This document shows positions 7,925 through 16,750 of a DNA stretch of 52,890 nucleotides, piece by piece (the first letter of the stretch is position 1; each line of letters starts with the position of its first letter). Origin of the DNA: an uncultured Ruminococcus sp. Its GTDB lineage: Bacteria; Bacillota; Clostridia; Oscillospirales; Acutalibacteraceae. Location: contig CACXIV010000007.1 in assembly GCA_902767845.1 (NCBI GenBank), positions 1 to 52,890 on the forward strand, in the 5' to 3' direction. The position numbers were made by a program, and so were the translations under genes. The notes beneath the pieces were generated by a model. The model saw only the letters and a list, made by a program, of their open reading frames with translations. It ran no database searches and was not told the origin of the DNA.

Positions 7925-9211
7925 ATGGCAGAAATCAAACCGTTCAGGGGAATGAGATACAACACCGAGCTCGCGGGGGAGATCGCTCAGCTCTGTTGTC
8001 CGCCCTACGACATCATCAGCGAGGAGGAAAGACTCTCCTACATAGCCGAGAACGAGTATAACGTCATCAGGCTTGAGCTTCCCAAGGAAGGGGAGGACGT
8101 TTATAAGCAAGCCGGAGAGATACTCGACCTCTGGCGCGAAAAGGGCGTGCTTGTCCACGAGGACAAACCTGCCGTCTATATCTACGAGGAGGAATTTAAC
8201 GCCTACAACAAGCGTTCAAGCGTAAAGGGAATAATCGTCCGCGTAAAGGTGGAGGAGTTCTCAAAGGGAGTTATCCTTCCTCATGAATTTACGCTGTCAA
8301 AGGCAAAGACCGACCGCTTCAACCTCATGAAGGCGACGAACTGCAATTTCAGTCAGATCTACGCGCTCTACATGGACGAGGAGCACACAACACTGAAAAC
8401 GATCGACGCTCTGTCTAAGGGCGATCCCGATCAGAAATTCACCGATAACGACCACATCACCCACAAGCTCTGGATAATCACGGATGAAAAGGTCATCCAA
8501 AAGCTCACCGCGGATTTCGCGGACAGAAAGCTCTATATCGCGGACGGCCATCACCGCTACGAAACAGCACTCAACTACCGCGACTACTGCCGCGCCAACG
8601 GGATCTCAAAGGAGGGCGATCCGCAGGATTACCAGATGATCTACCTTGTCGATATGCAGCATCCGGGACTTGTGGTGTTCCCGACCCACCGCATGGTTCG
8701 CGACCTCGAGAACTTTGACAGGGACGAGGTGCTCAGGGGCTGCGAGGAGTATTTCGACATCAAAAAGTTTACGAGCGTGGGCAATATCAATTCCGAGCTC
8801 GGCAAGCAGTATAAGCAGGGCAATAAGGCGTTCGGCTTCTACTGCGGCAAGGGCGAGTGGTATCTGTTGGTACTAAAGGATATCGGCGTGATGTCCAAGG
8901 TGCTTCCCGACCTCAGCCCGGCGTCACAGCAGCTTGACGTAAGCGTGCTCCACTCGCTAATTCTTGAAAAGACCATGGGTATCGACAAGGAGAACATGGC
9001 GAACCAGATCAACCTGACCTACACCAAGTTCTTTGAGGAGGCTATCATGAAGGTCGACAGGGGCGAGTTCCAGTGCTCGTTCATCCTCAACCCCACAAGG
9101 GTCACGGAGATACGCGACGTTGCGGCGGCTGGCGAGAAAATGCCTCAGAAATCGACCTACTTTTACCCCAAGATGATCACGGGTATGGTAATGAACGACC
9201 TGAACAAATAA
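7925..9211 (+). CDS. DUF1015 family protein
   Basis: A 428-aa cytoplasmic protein of the DUF1015 family at full family length. The most telling motif is ADGHHRYETALNYR near residues 205-218, which resembles the ParB/SerK-type active site used in ADP-dependent serine kinase. N-terminal FRGMRYN and PPYDII are typical of the family. In other clostridia DUF1015 genes lie beside serine biosynthesis genes (recalled, not checked), so free-serine phosphorylation is an informed guess. No ser genes are present in this window. ATG 7925 follows AAGGGG. Confidence 0.8.
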   Translation: MAEIKPFRGMRYNTELAGEIAQLCCPPYDIISEEERLSYIAENEYNVIRLELPKEGEDVYKQAGEILDLWREKGVLVHEDKPAVYIYEEEFNAYNKRSSVKGIIVRVKVEEFSKGVILPHEFTLSKAKTDRFNLMKATNCNFSQIYALYMDEEHTTLKTIDALSKGDPDQKFTDNDHITHKLWIITDEKVIQKLTADFADRKLYIADGHHRYETALNYRDYCRANGISKEGDPQDYQMIYLVDMQHPGLVVFPTHRMVRDLENFDRDEVLRGCEEYFDIKKFTSVGNINSELGKQYKQGNKAFGFYCGKGEWYLLVLKDIGVMSKVLPDLSPASQQLDVSVLHSLILEKTMGIDKENMANQINLTYTKFFEEAIMKVDRGEFQCSFILNPTRVTEIRDVAAAGEKMPQKSTYFYPKMITGMVMNDLNK

Positions 9212-9220
9212 GAGCTATGA

Positions 9221-9256
9221 GTTGAGAGTTAAGCGTTATTTGACTCTCAACTTTTG
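9221..9256 (+). terminator. hairpin terminator and REP-like palindrome
   Basis: GTTGAGAGT (9221-9229) pairs with ACTCTCAAC (9243-9251) followed by TTTTG. A further match between CTATGAGTT (9215-9223) and AACTCATA (9278-9285) makes the whole 9214-9287 interval REP-like. Confidence 0.55.
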
Positions 9257-9301
9257 CCATTTAAACAAAAGCTCATAACTCATAACAAAAACGGTGGTAT
9301 T

Positions 9302-10216
9302 ATGAAAATATTGACTGTGTTCACCGGCGGCACGATTGCCTGCTCAAGCAGGGACGGAGTGCTTTCGCCTGATGAGAGCAACGGCTTTCTGCTGCTCGAC
9401 ATGTACAACAAAACATACGGCGGCGCCGAGTTCGAGACCGCTGTGCCGTACTCGATACTGAGCGAGAACCTCAGCGCCGAAAACCTCGGCATGCTTTACG
9501 AAAGTATCAGCGGATACGACCTTTCGCGCTTCGACGGAGTCATCGTCTGCCACGGCACCGATACCCTGCAGTACACCGGCGCGTTTTTGTCGCTGCGCTT
9601 CGGGCTTTGCGAGACCCCGATAGTGCTCGCGTCGGCAAATTATCCGCTCGCCGATCCGCGCTCGAACGGCTTTGAAAATTTCAGCGCGTCAGTCAGCTTT
9701 ATCGGATCGGGGCAGGGGAAGGGCGTGTTCATCGCCTACAAAAACGGCTCCGACAAATATACCGCCGTCCACCGCGCGATCAGAGCGCTGCCGCATCTGC
9801 CGTTTTCCGACGAGCTGTTCAGCCTGAAAAATCAGCCGTACGGATATATCGCGGACGGAGCGTTCGTCCCGAATCCCGATTACTCGGAGTCCCAAAGCGA
9901 GTTCCCCGTGCTCGGCGCGCCGACCGAAAAAAGCGTGCTTTTCCTCAGGCCGTACCCCGGCATGGTCTATCCGCGGCTCGACGACGGCTTCAAGGCGATC
10001 CTGCTCGACAGCTACCATTCGGGCACCATACGCACCGACGGAGCCGAGATCGAGGGATTTTGCGGCGAAGCAAAGCGCCTCGGTATCAATGTTTACCTGA
10101 CCGGCTCGGAGGAGGGCTTCGGCTACGAGAGCAAGAGCAGATTCTCTTGCCTCGGTATAAAGCCGCTGCCGCCTATGTCGCCGATCGCGGCGTATGTCCG
10201 TCTGTGGCTTGAATAA
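9302..10216 (+). CDS. L-asparaginase
   Basis: A 304-aa enzyme hydrolysing asparagine to aspartate and ammonia. Both catalytic Thr motifs are visible: TGGTIAC near residue 7 and CHGTDTLQYTGAF near residue 83, with the Thr-Asp pair of HGTDT intact. There is no signal peptide, so it is cytoplasmic and type I-like. ATG 9302 is chosen over an upstream in-frame reading from 9254 because GGTGGT lies just before it and the upstream part falls in the palindrome. The gene stands alone with its own terminator. Confidence 0.85.
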   Translation: MKILTVFTGGTIACSSRDGVLSPDESNGFLLLDMYNKTYGGAEFETAVPYSILSENLSAENLGMLYESISGYDLSRFDGVIVCHGTDTLQYTGAFLSLRFGLCETPIVLASANYPLADPRSNGFENFSASVSFIGSGQGKGVFIAYKNGSDKYTAVHRAIRALPHLPFSDELFSLKNQPYGYIADGAFVPNPDYSESQSEFPVLGAPTEKSVLFLRPYPGMVYPRLDDGFKAILLDSYHSGTIRTDGAEIEGFCGEAKRLGINVYLTGSEEGFGYESKSRFSCLGIKPLPPMSPIAAYVRLWLE

Positions 10217-10227
10217 ACGCAAAAGAA

Positions 10228-10263
10228 AGCTCCCTGCCCGATCCCGGGCTGGGAGCTGTTTTT
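10228..10263 (+). terminator. terminator of the asparaginase gene
   Basis: AGCTCCCTGCCCG pairs with CGGGCTGGGAGCT (stem 10228-10257, mismatched T:T inside), followed by GTTTTTAC. Confidence 0.8.
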
Positions 10264-10302
10264 ACATATCGTCATTGCGAAAAGCTTTCGGGGAACGCCC
10301 GA

Positions 10303-11856
10303 TCACCATCTCGCGCTGAGCTGCGCCTTTGCCGACTCCTTTTTCTTTTTAGCGACATATCTCTGATAACGCGTCTGCTTTCTGTCACGCTTGAGCATGA
10401 AGAATGATACCGCGCCGAGGATCACCGCTACAAGTACGAACCAGATCCAGATGTTTGCTGTTCTCTTGACCTGAGCCGCGAAAGAGGGGATAACGGAAGC
10501 CGAGCTCGCGAGAGCCTGCTCTGTTACCTTGCTTGTCTTGTCGGCTACGTTGGAAGCCGTGTTAGCGTAGGTCTGGTTTGTCTCGTTCGAGAGGATAAGA
10601 CCCGAGGGATCGAGCAGACCGGATGTTACCTGGCTCGGACCCGAACCGGCGTTTACCGCCGCGTCCTGCTGTTCCTCAACATTGACAACGGGCGTGGGGT
10701 TAGCCGCGGCTTTATCGCTGAAAAGGAGCTCGTATGTAGCGTCGTCGATGATTCCGGTAGCCTCGAGGCCGTTCTGAAGCTGGAACGCCTTTACAGCCTC
10801 CTCGGTGATGTCGCCGTAGAAGCCTGTGGGCTCAAGTCCGAAGTAACCGAGCTCAAGGAGCTTGGACTGAACATTGATGACCTCTTCGCTGAAATCGCCG
10901 TTCTGTACGATCACCTGAGGAGCGGCAGGCTCTGTCGCCTCCTCAGCGGGAGCTGTTGTCTCCTCCTCGGCAGCCGGTTCCTCGGTAGCCGTGGCGCGGG
11001 GAGCGTCGTCGGAGTAAAGAACGTCTCTGTCAGAACCCGCGATACCGTCAACGGTTACGCCGGCAGCTTCCTGGAAGGCGCGGTACGCCTGCTCTGTAGC
11101 GTCGCCGAACTCGCCGTCGATGGGGCCGTTGTAGAAGCCGAGCTCCTGAAGACGTGTCTGGATCTTTTCTACCTCTTCACCGGATGAACCGTTGCTCCAT
11201 GTTGTGGGAGCGCTTGAGCCGGATGAAGAAGAACCGGATGATGACGGTGTGTCGTCCGCGGTAGAGGACATGTTAGAGGGGGTAGTGCTTGAATGTCCGT
11301 TGCCGTCGAAGTAGTATGTTGTACCGTCGATAGTTCTTGATGTGTTTACGATATACTGGCCGTCCTCATAGTAGTAGTAGTTACCGTTGAACTTCTCCCA
11401 ACCGTATGTGGGATACGATACAGCCGCAAGCTTGAACCAGTATGTCCAGTTGTTCCAGCCGCCGATCTCGTCGTAGCATACGCCCCACTCGTCGCCTCTG
11501 GCGTCAACTTCCATATTGTTTTCGATATAAACGCCTACGTGTCCGGGTCTCCAAAGACCGAGACCGTGGATCCTGGGGATACCGGCGTCTACCGAGCCCT
11601 GCTCGGTGCAGGTTTCGATCATGGCGATACGCTCGCCGCCGCAGTACGAATAGATAAGTCCCGAGCAGTCGACCGCTCCGGGGGAAGTACCGCCCCATGA
11701 ATAAGCCCAGCCCTCATAATAAGCGTTGAGCGCGTATTCCGCAAGGCCTGCGCCTGTTCCGCTTGCGCCGGCTGACACACTGCTGCCGAAAACGCATACG
11801 CTCGTGATCACGAGAATACACAATGTGACAGCGACCAGTTTCTTGAACCTGTGCAT
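10303..11856 (-). CDS. NlpC/P60 cell-wall hydrolase with two peptidoglycan-binding domains
   Basis: A 517-aa exported, membrane-anchored peptidoglycan endopeptidase. Signal segment at residues 1-30. NlpC/P60 domain about 32-145 with catalytic Cys64 in VDCSGLIY and His106 in RPGHVGVY. A choline-binding-like Tyr/Gly repeat (NGNYYYYEDGQY and DGTTYYFDGNG) lies at about 157-188. Two PG_binding_1 domains follow at about 215-285 and 325-390, separated by an Ala/Glu/Thr-rich linker. A transmembrane helix at about 475-495 is followed by a Lys/Arg-rich cytoplasmic tail, so the protein is tethered at its C-terminus, which is unusual for secreted hydrolases. ATG 11856 has GGAGG upstream. A perfect WalR-type box lies 72 bp upstream. 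Confidence 0.88.
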   Translation of the reverse strand: MHRFKKLVAVTLCILVITSVCVFGSSVSAGASGTGAGLAEYALNAYYEGWAYSWGGTSPGAVDCSGLIYSYCGGERIAMIETCTEQGSVDAGIPRIHGLGLWRPGHVGVYIENNMEVDARGDEWGVCYDEIGGWNNWTYWFKLAAVSYPTYGWEKFNGNYYYYEDGQYIVNTSRTIDGTTYYFDGNGHSSTTPSNMSSTADDTPSSSGSSSSGSSAPTTWSNGSSGEEVEKIQTRLQELGFYNGPIDGEFGDATEQAYRAFQEAAGVTVDGIAGSDRDVLYSDDAPRATATEEPAAEEETTAPAEEATEPAAPQVIVQNGDFSEEVINVQSKLLELGYFGLEPTGFYGDITEEAVKAFQLQNGLEATGIIDDATYELLFSDKAAANPTPVVNVEEQQDAAVNAGSGPSQVTSGLLDPSGLILSNETNQTYANTASNVADKTSKVTEQALASSASVIPSFAAQVKRTANIWIWFVLVAVILGAVSFFMLKRDRKQTRYQRYVAKKKKESAKAQLSARW

Positions 11857-11903
11857 TTTTATTACCTCCAAAAGTAACAAGTAATATTGTTTTGAACGCG
11901 GAA

Positions 11904-11944
11904 ATATTACAGCCCGCGAACCACTTGTTAACAAATTTGTAACA
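11904..11944 (-). promoter_or_regulatory. WalR-type box and promoter of the NlpC/P60 gene
   Basis: On the minus strand TGTTAC, five bases, then TGTTAA (11928-11944) matches the published WalR (YycF) consensus TGTWAH-N5-TGTWAH. A -10 box TAATAT lies at 11904-11909. At 17-bp spacing the -35 would be GTTAAC (11927-11932), poor on its own and overlapping the box, which suits an activator-dependent promoter. Confidence 0.6.
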
Positions 11945-12168
11945 ATTATATCACCTTTATTTCAAAAAATCAACCCTTTAGCCCCATAATTTTTCATTTT
12001 GAGGGATTTTCAGGCACGTTGACCAACATTTATTTCCAATACAGAACTATTTTGAATGAAATGGTTACAGAATTTGTAAAATTGTAATATTTTTCCTGCC
12101 AAGCGTAACATTTTCGGAGCCTGATTTGGGTTTTCGGCGGCGTTTTGAGCGGAATTTAACGGTATATA

Positions 12169-12193
12169 ATGTATACGCGCGCGCACGCGCGTA
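12169..12193. other. 25-bp alternating purine-pyrimidine tract
   Basis: An unbroken purine/pyrimidine alternation, mostly CG/GC steps, lies in an otherwise AT-rich 468-bp intergenic region (11857-12324). Such tracts can adopt left-handed Z-DNA under negative supercoiling. Apart from the promoters at both ends, nothing else is recognisable in this region. Confidence 0.5.
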
Positions 12194-12234
12194 AGCCGGG
12201 CTATAATAAAATTATAAAAAATATCAAAAACTCA

Positions 12235-12263
12235 TTGATTTTATTCCGCTAAAATGGTAGAAT
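12235..12263 (+). promoter_or_regulatory. promoter of the LRR lipoprotein gene
   Basis: TTGATT (12235-12240) and TAGAAT (12258-12263) with exactly 17-bp spacing, 61 bp before ATG 12325. Confidence 0.6.
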
Positions 12264-12324
12264 AGTTGTAATCGACATGCGCAATCGATTCCAAAACATA
12301 AATGAAAAGAAAGGATCCTAAAAA

Positions 12325-13065
12325 ATGAGAAAAATACTCTGCGCGCTTTTAGCGTGCCTCATGTGCGTTTCGGCGGCGGTATGCTTCGGCGGCTGCGGCT
12401 GTAACAAAGACAAGACAAATAACAAGAGTAATAAGGACGACGGTCCCGGTTATGTTGTTCCCACAACCGAGCCCGACCTTAAAGATGATACTTTCGGTTA
12501 TTACATCATCAACTCAAAGGAGCTTATGCTCACAAGATTCTACAAGGACGGCGGAAAGGTAGAGATTCCCTCCAACTTCCAGGGCTACGACGTAACAATC
12601 ATCGGACACAGCGTATTCTACGGCAAGGACATTACCGAGCTCACTGTTCCCGATACGGTAACTGAGATCCAGGACTACGCGTTCGCCGGCAACAAGAATC
12701 TCTCAAGCGCCGTGCTTTCAAAGAACCTCAAGGTATTGGGCATCAACGCCTTCTTCAACTGCAAGGAGCTCAAGAGCATAGAGCTTCCCGAATCTCTCAA
12801 GGAGATGGGCTCATACGCGTTCTGCGGAACAGGCCTTACAAGCGTTGTGATCCCCGAGAGCAACACGCTTTCATCGCTTCCCCAGTTCTGCTTCTTCCAG
12901 TGCGCTTCGCTTAAAGAGGTAACGATCCCCGTTACGATCACAAAGATCCCCAAGGACACCTTCAAGGAGTGCTCGGACGAGCTTGTGATCAAGGCGTACA
13001 CCGGTTCATACGCTCTCAACTACGCTCAGAAGAACGGAATCAAATTCGAGGAGCTTTCGAGATAA
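12325..13065 (+). CDS. BspA-type leucine-rich repeat lipoprotein
   Basis: A 246-aa exported lipoprotein with a lipobox around FGGC (Cys near residue 25) and a Lys/Asn/Asp-rich tether. From about residue 65 on it carries five or six LRR_5 (BspA / Treponema pallidum type) repeats, for example ITELTVPDTVTEIQDYAFAG and LKSIELPESLKEMGSYAF, ending with a closing segment LNYAQKNGIKFEEL. Such proteins bind proteins or glycans at the cell surface; the ligand is unknown. AAAGGA lies about 10 bases before ATG 12325. It is monocistronic. Confidence 0.82.
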   Translation: MRKILCALLACLMCVSAAVCFGGCGCNKDKTNNKSNKDDGPGYVVPTTEPDLKDDTFGYYIINSKELMLTRFYKDGGKVEIPSNFQGYDVTIIGHSVFYGKDITELTVPDTVTEIQDYAFAGNKNLSSAVLSKNLKVLGINAFFNCKELKSIELPESLKEMGSYAFCGTGLTSVVIPESNTLSSLPQFCFFQCASLKEVTIPVTITKIPKDTFKECSDELVIKAYTGSYALNYAQKNGIKFEELSR

Positions 13066-13094
13066 GTAAACATTTTTAATACAGCTTCGTTAAT

Positions 13095-13138
13095 AATCAC
13101 CGAACAGCCGTTATGAGCGAACTGTTCGGTGATTTTGA
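13095..13138 (+). terminator. terminator of the LRR lipoprotein gene
   Basis: A 13-bp stem, AATCACCGAACAG (13095-13107) with CTGTTCGGTGATT (13122-13134), followed by TTGAT. Only 55 bp separate it from adhE, so the adhE promoter must lie in or very near this hairpin. Confidence 0.7.
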
Positions 13139-13189
13139 TATTTACGCGTATGCGGATCGCCGCGTATTCGCGTCAGAAAGGGAGATTTT

Positions 13190-15811
13190 ATGAGTAATAA
13201 GGATTATCCTGTTGTACAGAGCGCCAAGAGCTTTAAAAAGGCTCTGGAGAGAGTCAGAGAGGCTCAGGGCGTATTCGCGACATACACTCAGGAGCAGGTT
13301 GACAAGATTTTCCTTGCCGCCGCCACAGCCGCAAATAAAGCGAGGATAGAGCTCGCCAAGATGGCTGTTGAGGAAACCGGCATGGGCGTTGTCGAGGACA
13401 AGGTCATCAAGAACCACTTTGCCTCGGAGTATATCTACAACACCTACAGAAATACAAAAACCTGCGGAGTGATCGAGGAGGACAAGGTTTTCGGCACAAT
13501 GAAGATAGCCGAGCCGATAGGCGTTATCGCCGCGGTAATACCGACCACCAACCCCACCTCGACCGCGATTTTCAAGACGCTTATCAGTCTTAAAACAAGG
13601 AACGGTATCATCATCAGCCCACATCCCCGCGCCAAGAAAAGCACCATAGCCGCGGCTAAGATCGTTCTTGAGGCGGCTGTAGAGGCAGGCGCCCCCGAGG
13701 GCATCATAAGCTGGATCGACGTTCCTTCGCTTGAGCTTACAAATATGCTTATGCAGGAGGCGGACATCATCCTCGCCACAGGCGGCCCCGGAATGGTAAA
13801 GGCAGCGTATTCGAGCGGCAAGCCCGCTCTGGGCGTAGGCGCCGGCAACACCCCGGCGATCATCGACGACTCCGCGGACATCCTGCTCGCGGTCAACTCG
13901 ATCATCCACTCCAAGACCTTTGACAACGGCATGATCTGCGCTTCCGAGCAGAGCGTTATCGCCACAAGAAAGGTCTACGCCAAGGTCAAAAAGGAGTTCA
14001 AGGCGCGCGGCTGCTACTTCCTTAATCCCGAGGAGACCGAAAAGGTCAGAAAGACCATCATCATCAACGGCGCGCTGAACGCGAGGATCGTAGGACAAAA
14101 GCCCGTTACCATCGCGGCGCTGGCAGGCGTTGAGGTCCCTGAATCGACAAAAATCCTGATCGGCGAGGTCGAGTCGGTCGATATCAGCGAGGAATTTGCT
14201 CATGAAAAGCTTTCTCCCGTGCTCGCCATGTACAAGGCAAAGGACTTTGACGACGCGGTCGCCAAGGCGGAACAGCTTATCGCGGACGGCGGCTACGGCC
14301 ATACCTCCTCGCTCTATATCGACGAGGTCAACGAGAGAGAGAAGATCGACACCTTCGCTTCTCACATGAAAACCTGCCGTATCCTTGTCAACACACCGTC
14401 CTCCCACGGCGGTATCGGCGATCTTTACAACTTTAAGCTCACTCCGTCGCTCACCCTCGGCTGCGGCTCATGGGGCGGCAACTCGGTAAGCGAGAACGTA
14501 GGAGTAAAGCACCTTATCAATATAAAGACCGTCGCCGAGAGGAGAGAGAATATGCTTTGGTTCAGAGCGCCTGAGAAGGTTTATATCAAGAAGGGCTGCA
14601 TGCCGGTTGCCCTGCAGGAGCTTAAAGACGTTTTGGGCAAGAAACGCGCGTTCGTCGTCACCGACAGCTTCCTTTACAAAAACGGCTACACCAAGCCCAT
14701 CACCGACAAGCTTCACGAAATGGGCATTGTTTATACGGTATTCTCCGACGTTGAGCCCGATCCCACGCTCAGGTCGGCTCAGAGCGGCGCCGAAGCCATG
14801 ACCAAGTTCGAGCCCGACGTTATCATCGCGCTCGGCGGAGGCTCCGCCATGGACGCCGCCAAGATCATGTGGGTGCTCTACGAGCATCCCGACGCGGATT
14901 TCAAAGACATGGCGATGCGCTTTGTCGATATCCGCAAGAGGATCTACACCTTCCCCAAGATGGGCGAGAAGGCTTACTTTATCGCTGTTCCCACCTCGTC
15001 GGGCACCGGCTCGGAGGTAACTCCCTTCGCCGTTATCACCGACCAGGATACGGGAATCAAATATCCGCTCGCGGACTACGAGCTCATGCCCAACATGGCT
15101 ATCGTTGACGCCGACAACATGATGAGCGCTCCCAAGGGGCTGACCTCGGCATCAGGTATCGACGCGGTATCTCACGCTCTCGAGGCCTACGCCTCCGTAA
15201 TGGCGACCGACTTTACCGACGGTCTCGCGCTCAAGGCGCTCAAGGTCATCTTTGAGTACCTGCCCGCGTGCTACGACAACGGACAAAACGAGCCTTTCGC
15301 CCGTGAAAAGGTCGCTCACGCCGCTACGATGGCGGGCATGGCTTTCGCCAACGCCTTCCTCGGCGTATGTCACTCAATGGCTCACAAGCTCGGCGCGTTC
15401 CACCATATCGCTCACGGCGTCGCGAACGCCCTTATGCTCGAGCAGGTCATCCGTTTCAACTCGTCCGAGGTTCCGACAAAGATGGGCACGTTCTCGCAGT
15501 ACGATCATCCCCACACCCTCGCGCGTTACGCGGAGGTAGCTCAGTTCCTGGGCTTTGCCGGCAAGAACGATAAGGAGAGCGTAGAGAACCTTATCAAGGG
15601 TATCAACGACCTCAAGGCGAGGGTCGGCATCAAGGAGACCATCGCGGACTACGGCGTCGACGAGGAATACTTCCTCAAGACCCTTGACGAGATGTCGGAG
15701 CAGGCGTTTGACGACCAGTGCACCGGCGCGAATCCGAGATATCCGCTCATAAGCGAGATCAGGCAGATGTACCTCAACGCGTACTACGGCAACAACAAGG
15801 ACGCCGTTTGA
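13190..15811 (+). CDS. adhE: bifunctional acetaldehyde-CoA / alcohol dehydrogenase
   Basis: An 873-aa protein of the expected AdhE length. The N-terminal aldehyde dehydrogenase half (about 1-440) has the catalytic Cys250 in GMICASEQ. The C-terminal iron-dependent alcohol dehydrogenase half (about 455-870) has GGGSAMDAAK and the metal-binding segment HSMAHKLGAFHHIAHG. It reduces acetyl-CoA to acetaldehyde and then ethanol, re-oxidising NADH in fermentation. In other bacteria the protein assembles into spirosome filaments. ATG 13190 follows AAAGGGAG. It lies 19 bp before a kinase-like gene, probably in one operon. I looked for a Rex box upstream and did not see one. Confidence 0.95.
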   Translation: MSNKDYPVVQSAKSFKKALERVREAQGVFATYTQEQVDKIFLAAATAANKARIELAKMAVEETGMGVVEDKVIKNHFASEYIYNTYRNTKTCGVIEEDKVFGTMKIAEPIGVIAAVIPTTNPTSTAIFKTLISLKTRNGIIISPHPRAKKSTIAAAKIVLEAAVEAGAPEGIISWIDVPSLELTNMLMQEADIILATGGPGMVKAAYSSGKPALGVGAGNTPAIIDDSADILLAVNSIIHSKTFDNGMICASEQSVIATRKVYAKVKKEFKARGCYFLNPEETEKVRKTIIINGALNARIVGQKPVTIAALAGVEVPESTKILIGEVESVDISEEFAHEKLSPVLAMYKAKDFDDAVAKAEQLIADGGYGHTSSLYIDEVNEREKIDTFASHMKTCRILVNTPSSHGGIGDLYNFKLTPSLTLGCGSWGGNSVSENVGVKHLINIKTVAERRENMLWFRAPEKVYIKKGCMPVALQELKDVLGKKRAFVVTDSFLYKNGYTKPITDKLHEMGIVYTVFSDVEPDPTLRSAQSGAEAMTKFEPDVIIALGGGSAMDAAKIMWVLYEHPDADFKDMAMRFVDIRKRIYTFPKMGEKAYFIAVPTSSGTGSEVTPFAVITDQDTGIKYPLADYELMPNMAIVDADNMMSAPKGLTSASGIDAVSHALEAYASVMATDFTDGLALKALKVIFEYLPACYDNGQNEPFAREKVAHAATMAGMAFANAFLGVCHSMAHKLGAFHHIAHGVANALMLEQVIRFNSSEVPTKMGTFSQYDHPHTLARYAEVAQFLGFAGKNDKESVENLIKGINDLKARVGIKETIADYGVDEEYFLKTLDEMSEQAFDDQCTGANPRYPLISEIRQMYLNAYYGNNKDAV

Positions 15812-15830
15812 TTGGAAGGGGGCAAGTATA

Positions 15831-16580
15831 ATGAAATTTGACAATGTTTTGGCAGAGAGAAAAAATAAGGTTATATACAGGGACGGAGACCTCGCCGTAA
15901 AGGTTTTCGACGAGTCCTTCCCGAAGTCCGACATTCTTAACGAGGCGCTCAATCAGGCAAGGGTAGAGGAAACCGGCCTCAATATCCCCAAGATCGAGGA
16001 AGTCAGGAAGATCGACGGCAAGTGGGCTATCATCTCCGACTACATCGAGGGCAAGACGCTGGAGCAGCTCATGGAAGAAGATCCCGACAGGCTCGGAGAG
16101 TATCTCGACCTCTTTGTGGATATCCAGATGGAGATCCTCTCGAAGAAATGTCCTCTCCTCAAAAGGTTAAAGGACAAGATGCAGGATAAGATCAGCCAGA
16201 CCGACCTTGACGCGACCACGCGCTATGAGCTCCACACAAGGCTCGCGTCGATGAAGAATCACGACAAGGTTTGCCACGGCGACTTCACTCCGAGCAATAT
16301 CATAATCTCCGGCGACGGAACGCCCTATATCCTTGACTGGGCTCACGCTACCCAGGGCAACGGAGCCGCCGACGCCGCGAGAACATACCTCACCTTTATC
16401 CTGAAGGATCAGAGGGAGCTTGCGGAGCAGTATCTCAGGCTCTTCTGCGAAAAGACCGACACAGCCCGTCAGTATGTTGAGCGCTGGATGCCGATCGTCG
16501 CCGCCTCGCAGTCCGTAAAGGGCAAGCCCGAGGAAAGAGAGCTCCTGCTCTCATGGGCAAGCGTCTGCGAGTACGAATAA
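15831..16580 (+). CDS. aminoglycoside phosphotransferase-fold kinase-like protein
   Basis: A 249-aa protein with an APH/choline-kinase fold. The catalytic loop reads CHGDFTPSNII near residues 145-155 and the metal-binding motif ILDWAHA near 165-171, both intact. It could phosphorylate a small molecule; an antibiotic resistance role is not implied. It lies 19 bp downstream of adhE with GGAAGGGGG as ribosome binding site, so the two are probably co-transcribed, which makes a metabolic substrate or a regulatory role more likely than resistance (inference). The exact substrate cannot be read from the sequence. Confidence 0.75.
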   Translation: MKFDNVLAERKNKVIYRDGDLAVKVFDESFPKSDILNEALNQARVEETGLNIPKIEEVRKIDGKWAIISDYIEGKTLEQLMEEDPDRLGEYLDLFVDIQMEILSKKCPLLKRLKDKMQDKISQTDLDATTRYELHTRLASMKNHDKVCHGDFTPSNIIISGDGTPYILDWAHATQGNGAADAARTYLTFILKDQRELAEQYLRLFCEKTDTARQYVERWMPIVAASQSVKGKPEERELLLSWASVCEYE

Positions 16581-16714
16581 GTCGGCAACGTGAAGTTGCA
16601 TCCGCTCCGCCTATTATAGCGTTTGATTTATATTTTAGCTTTGATCAACGGCGGGTCACAACGCAGCTGAAAGCTCAAAGCCTTTGGTGAGTTGAATAAT
16701 GACATAAGAATTTA

Positions 16715-16742
16715 AAAGAGGCGGGGTTCCGCCTCTTTTTGT
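16715..16742. terminator. bidirectional terminator between adhE operon and HD gene
   Basis: AAAGAGGCGG (16715-16724), loop GGTT, CCGCCTCTTT (16729-16738), with a T run on the plus strand and an A run before it. It serves the converging transcription units. Confidence 0.85.
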
Positions 16743-16750
16743 TTGCCGAA

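Noticed and set aside
13066-13189. Rex-type redox operator before adhE
   Set aside because: No match to the Rex consensus (TTGTTAA-N4-TTAACAA type) was found in the short gap.
13142-14407. 421-aa ORF on the minus strand opposite adhE
   Set aside because: Antisense shadow of a certain adhE gene; Asp/Arg/Gly/Leu-rich composition follows the complementary codons and there is no ribosome binding site.
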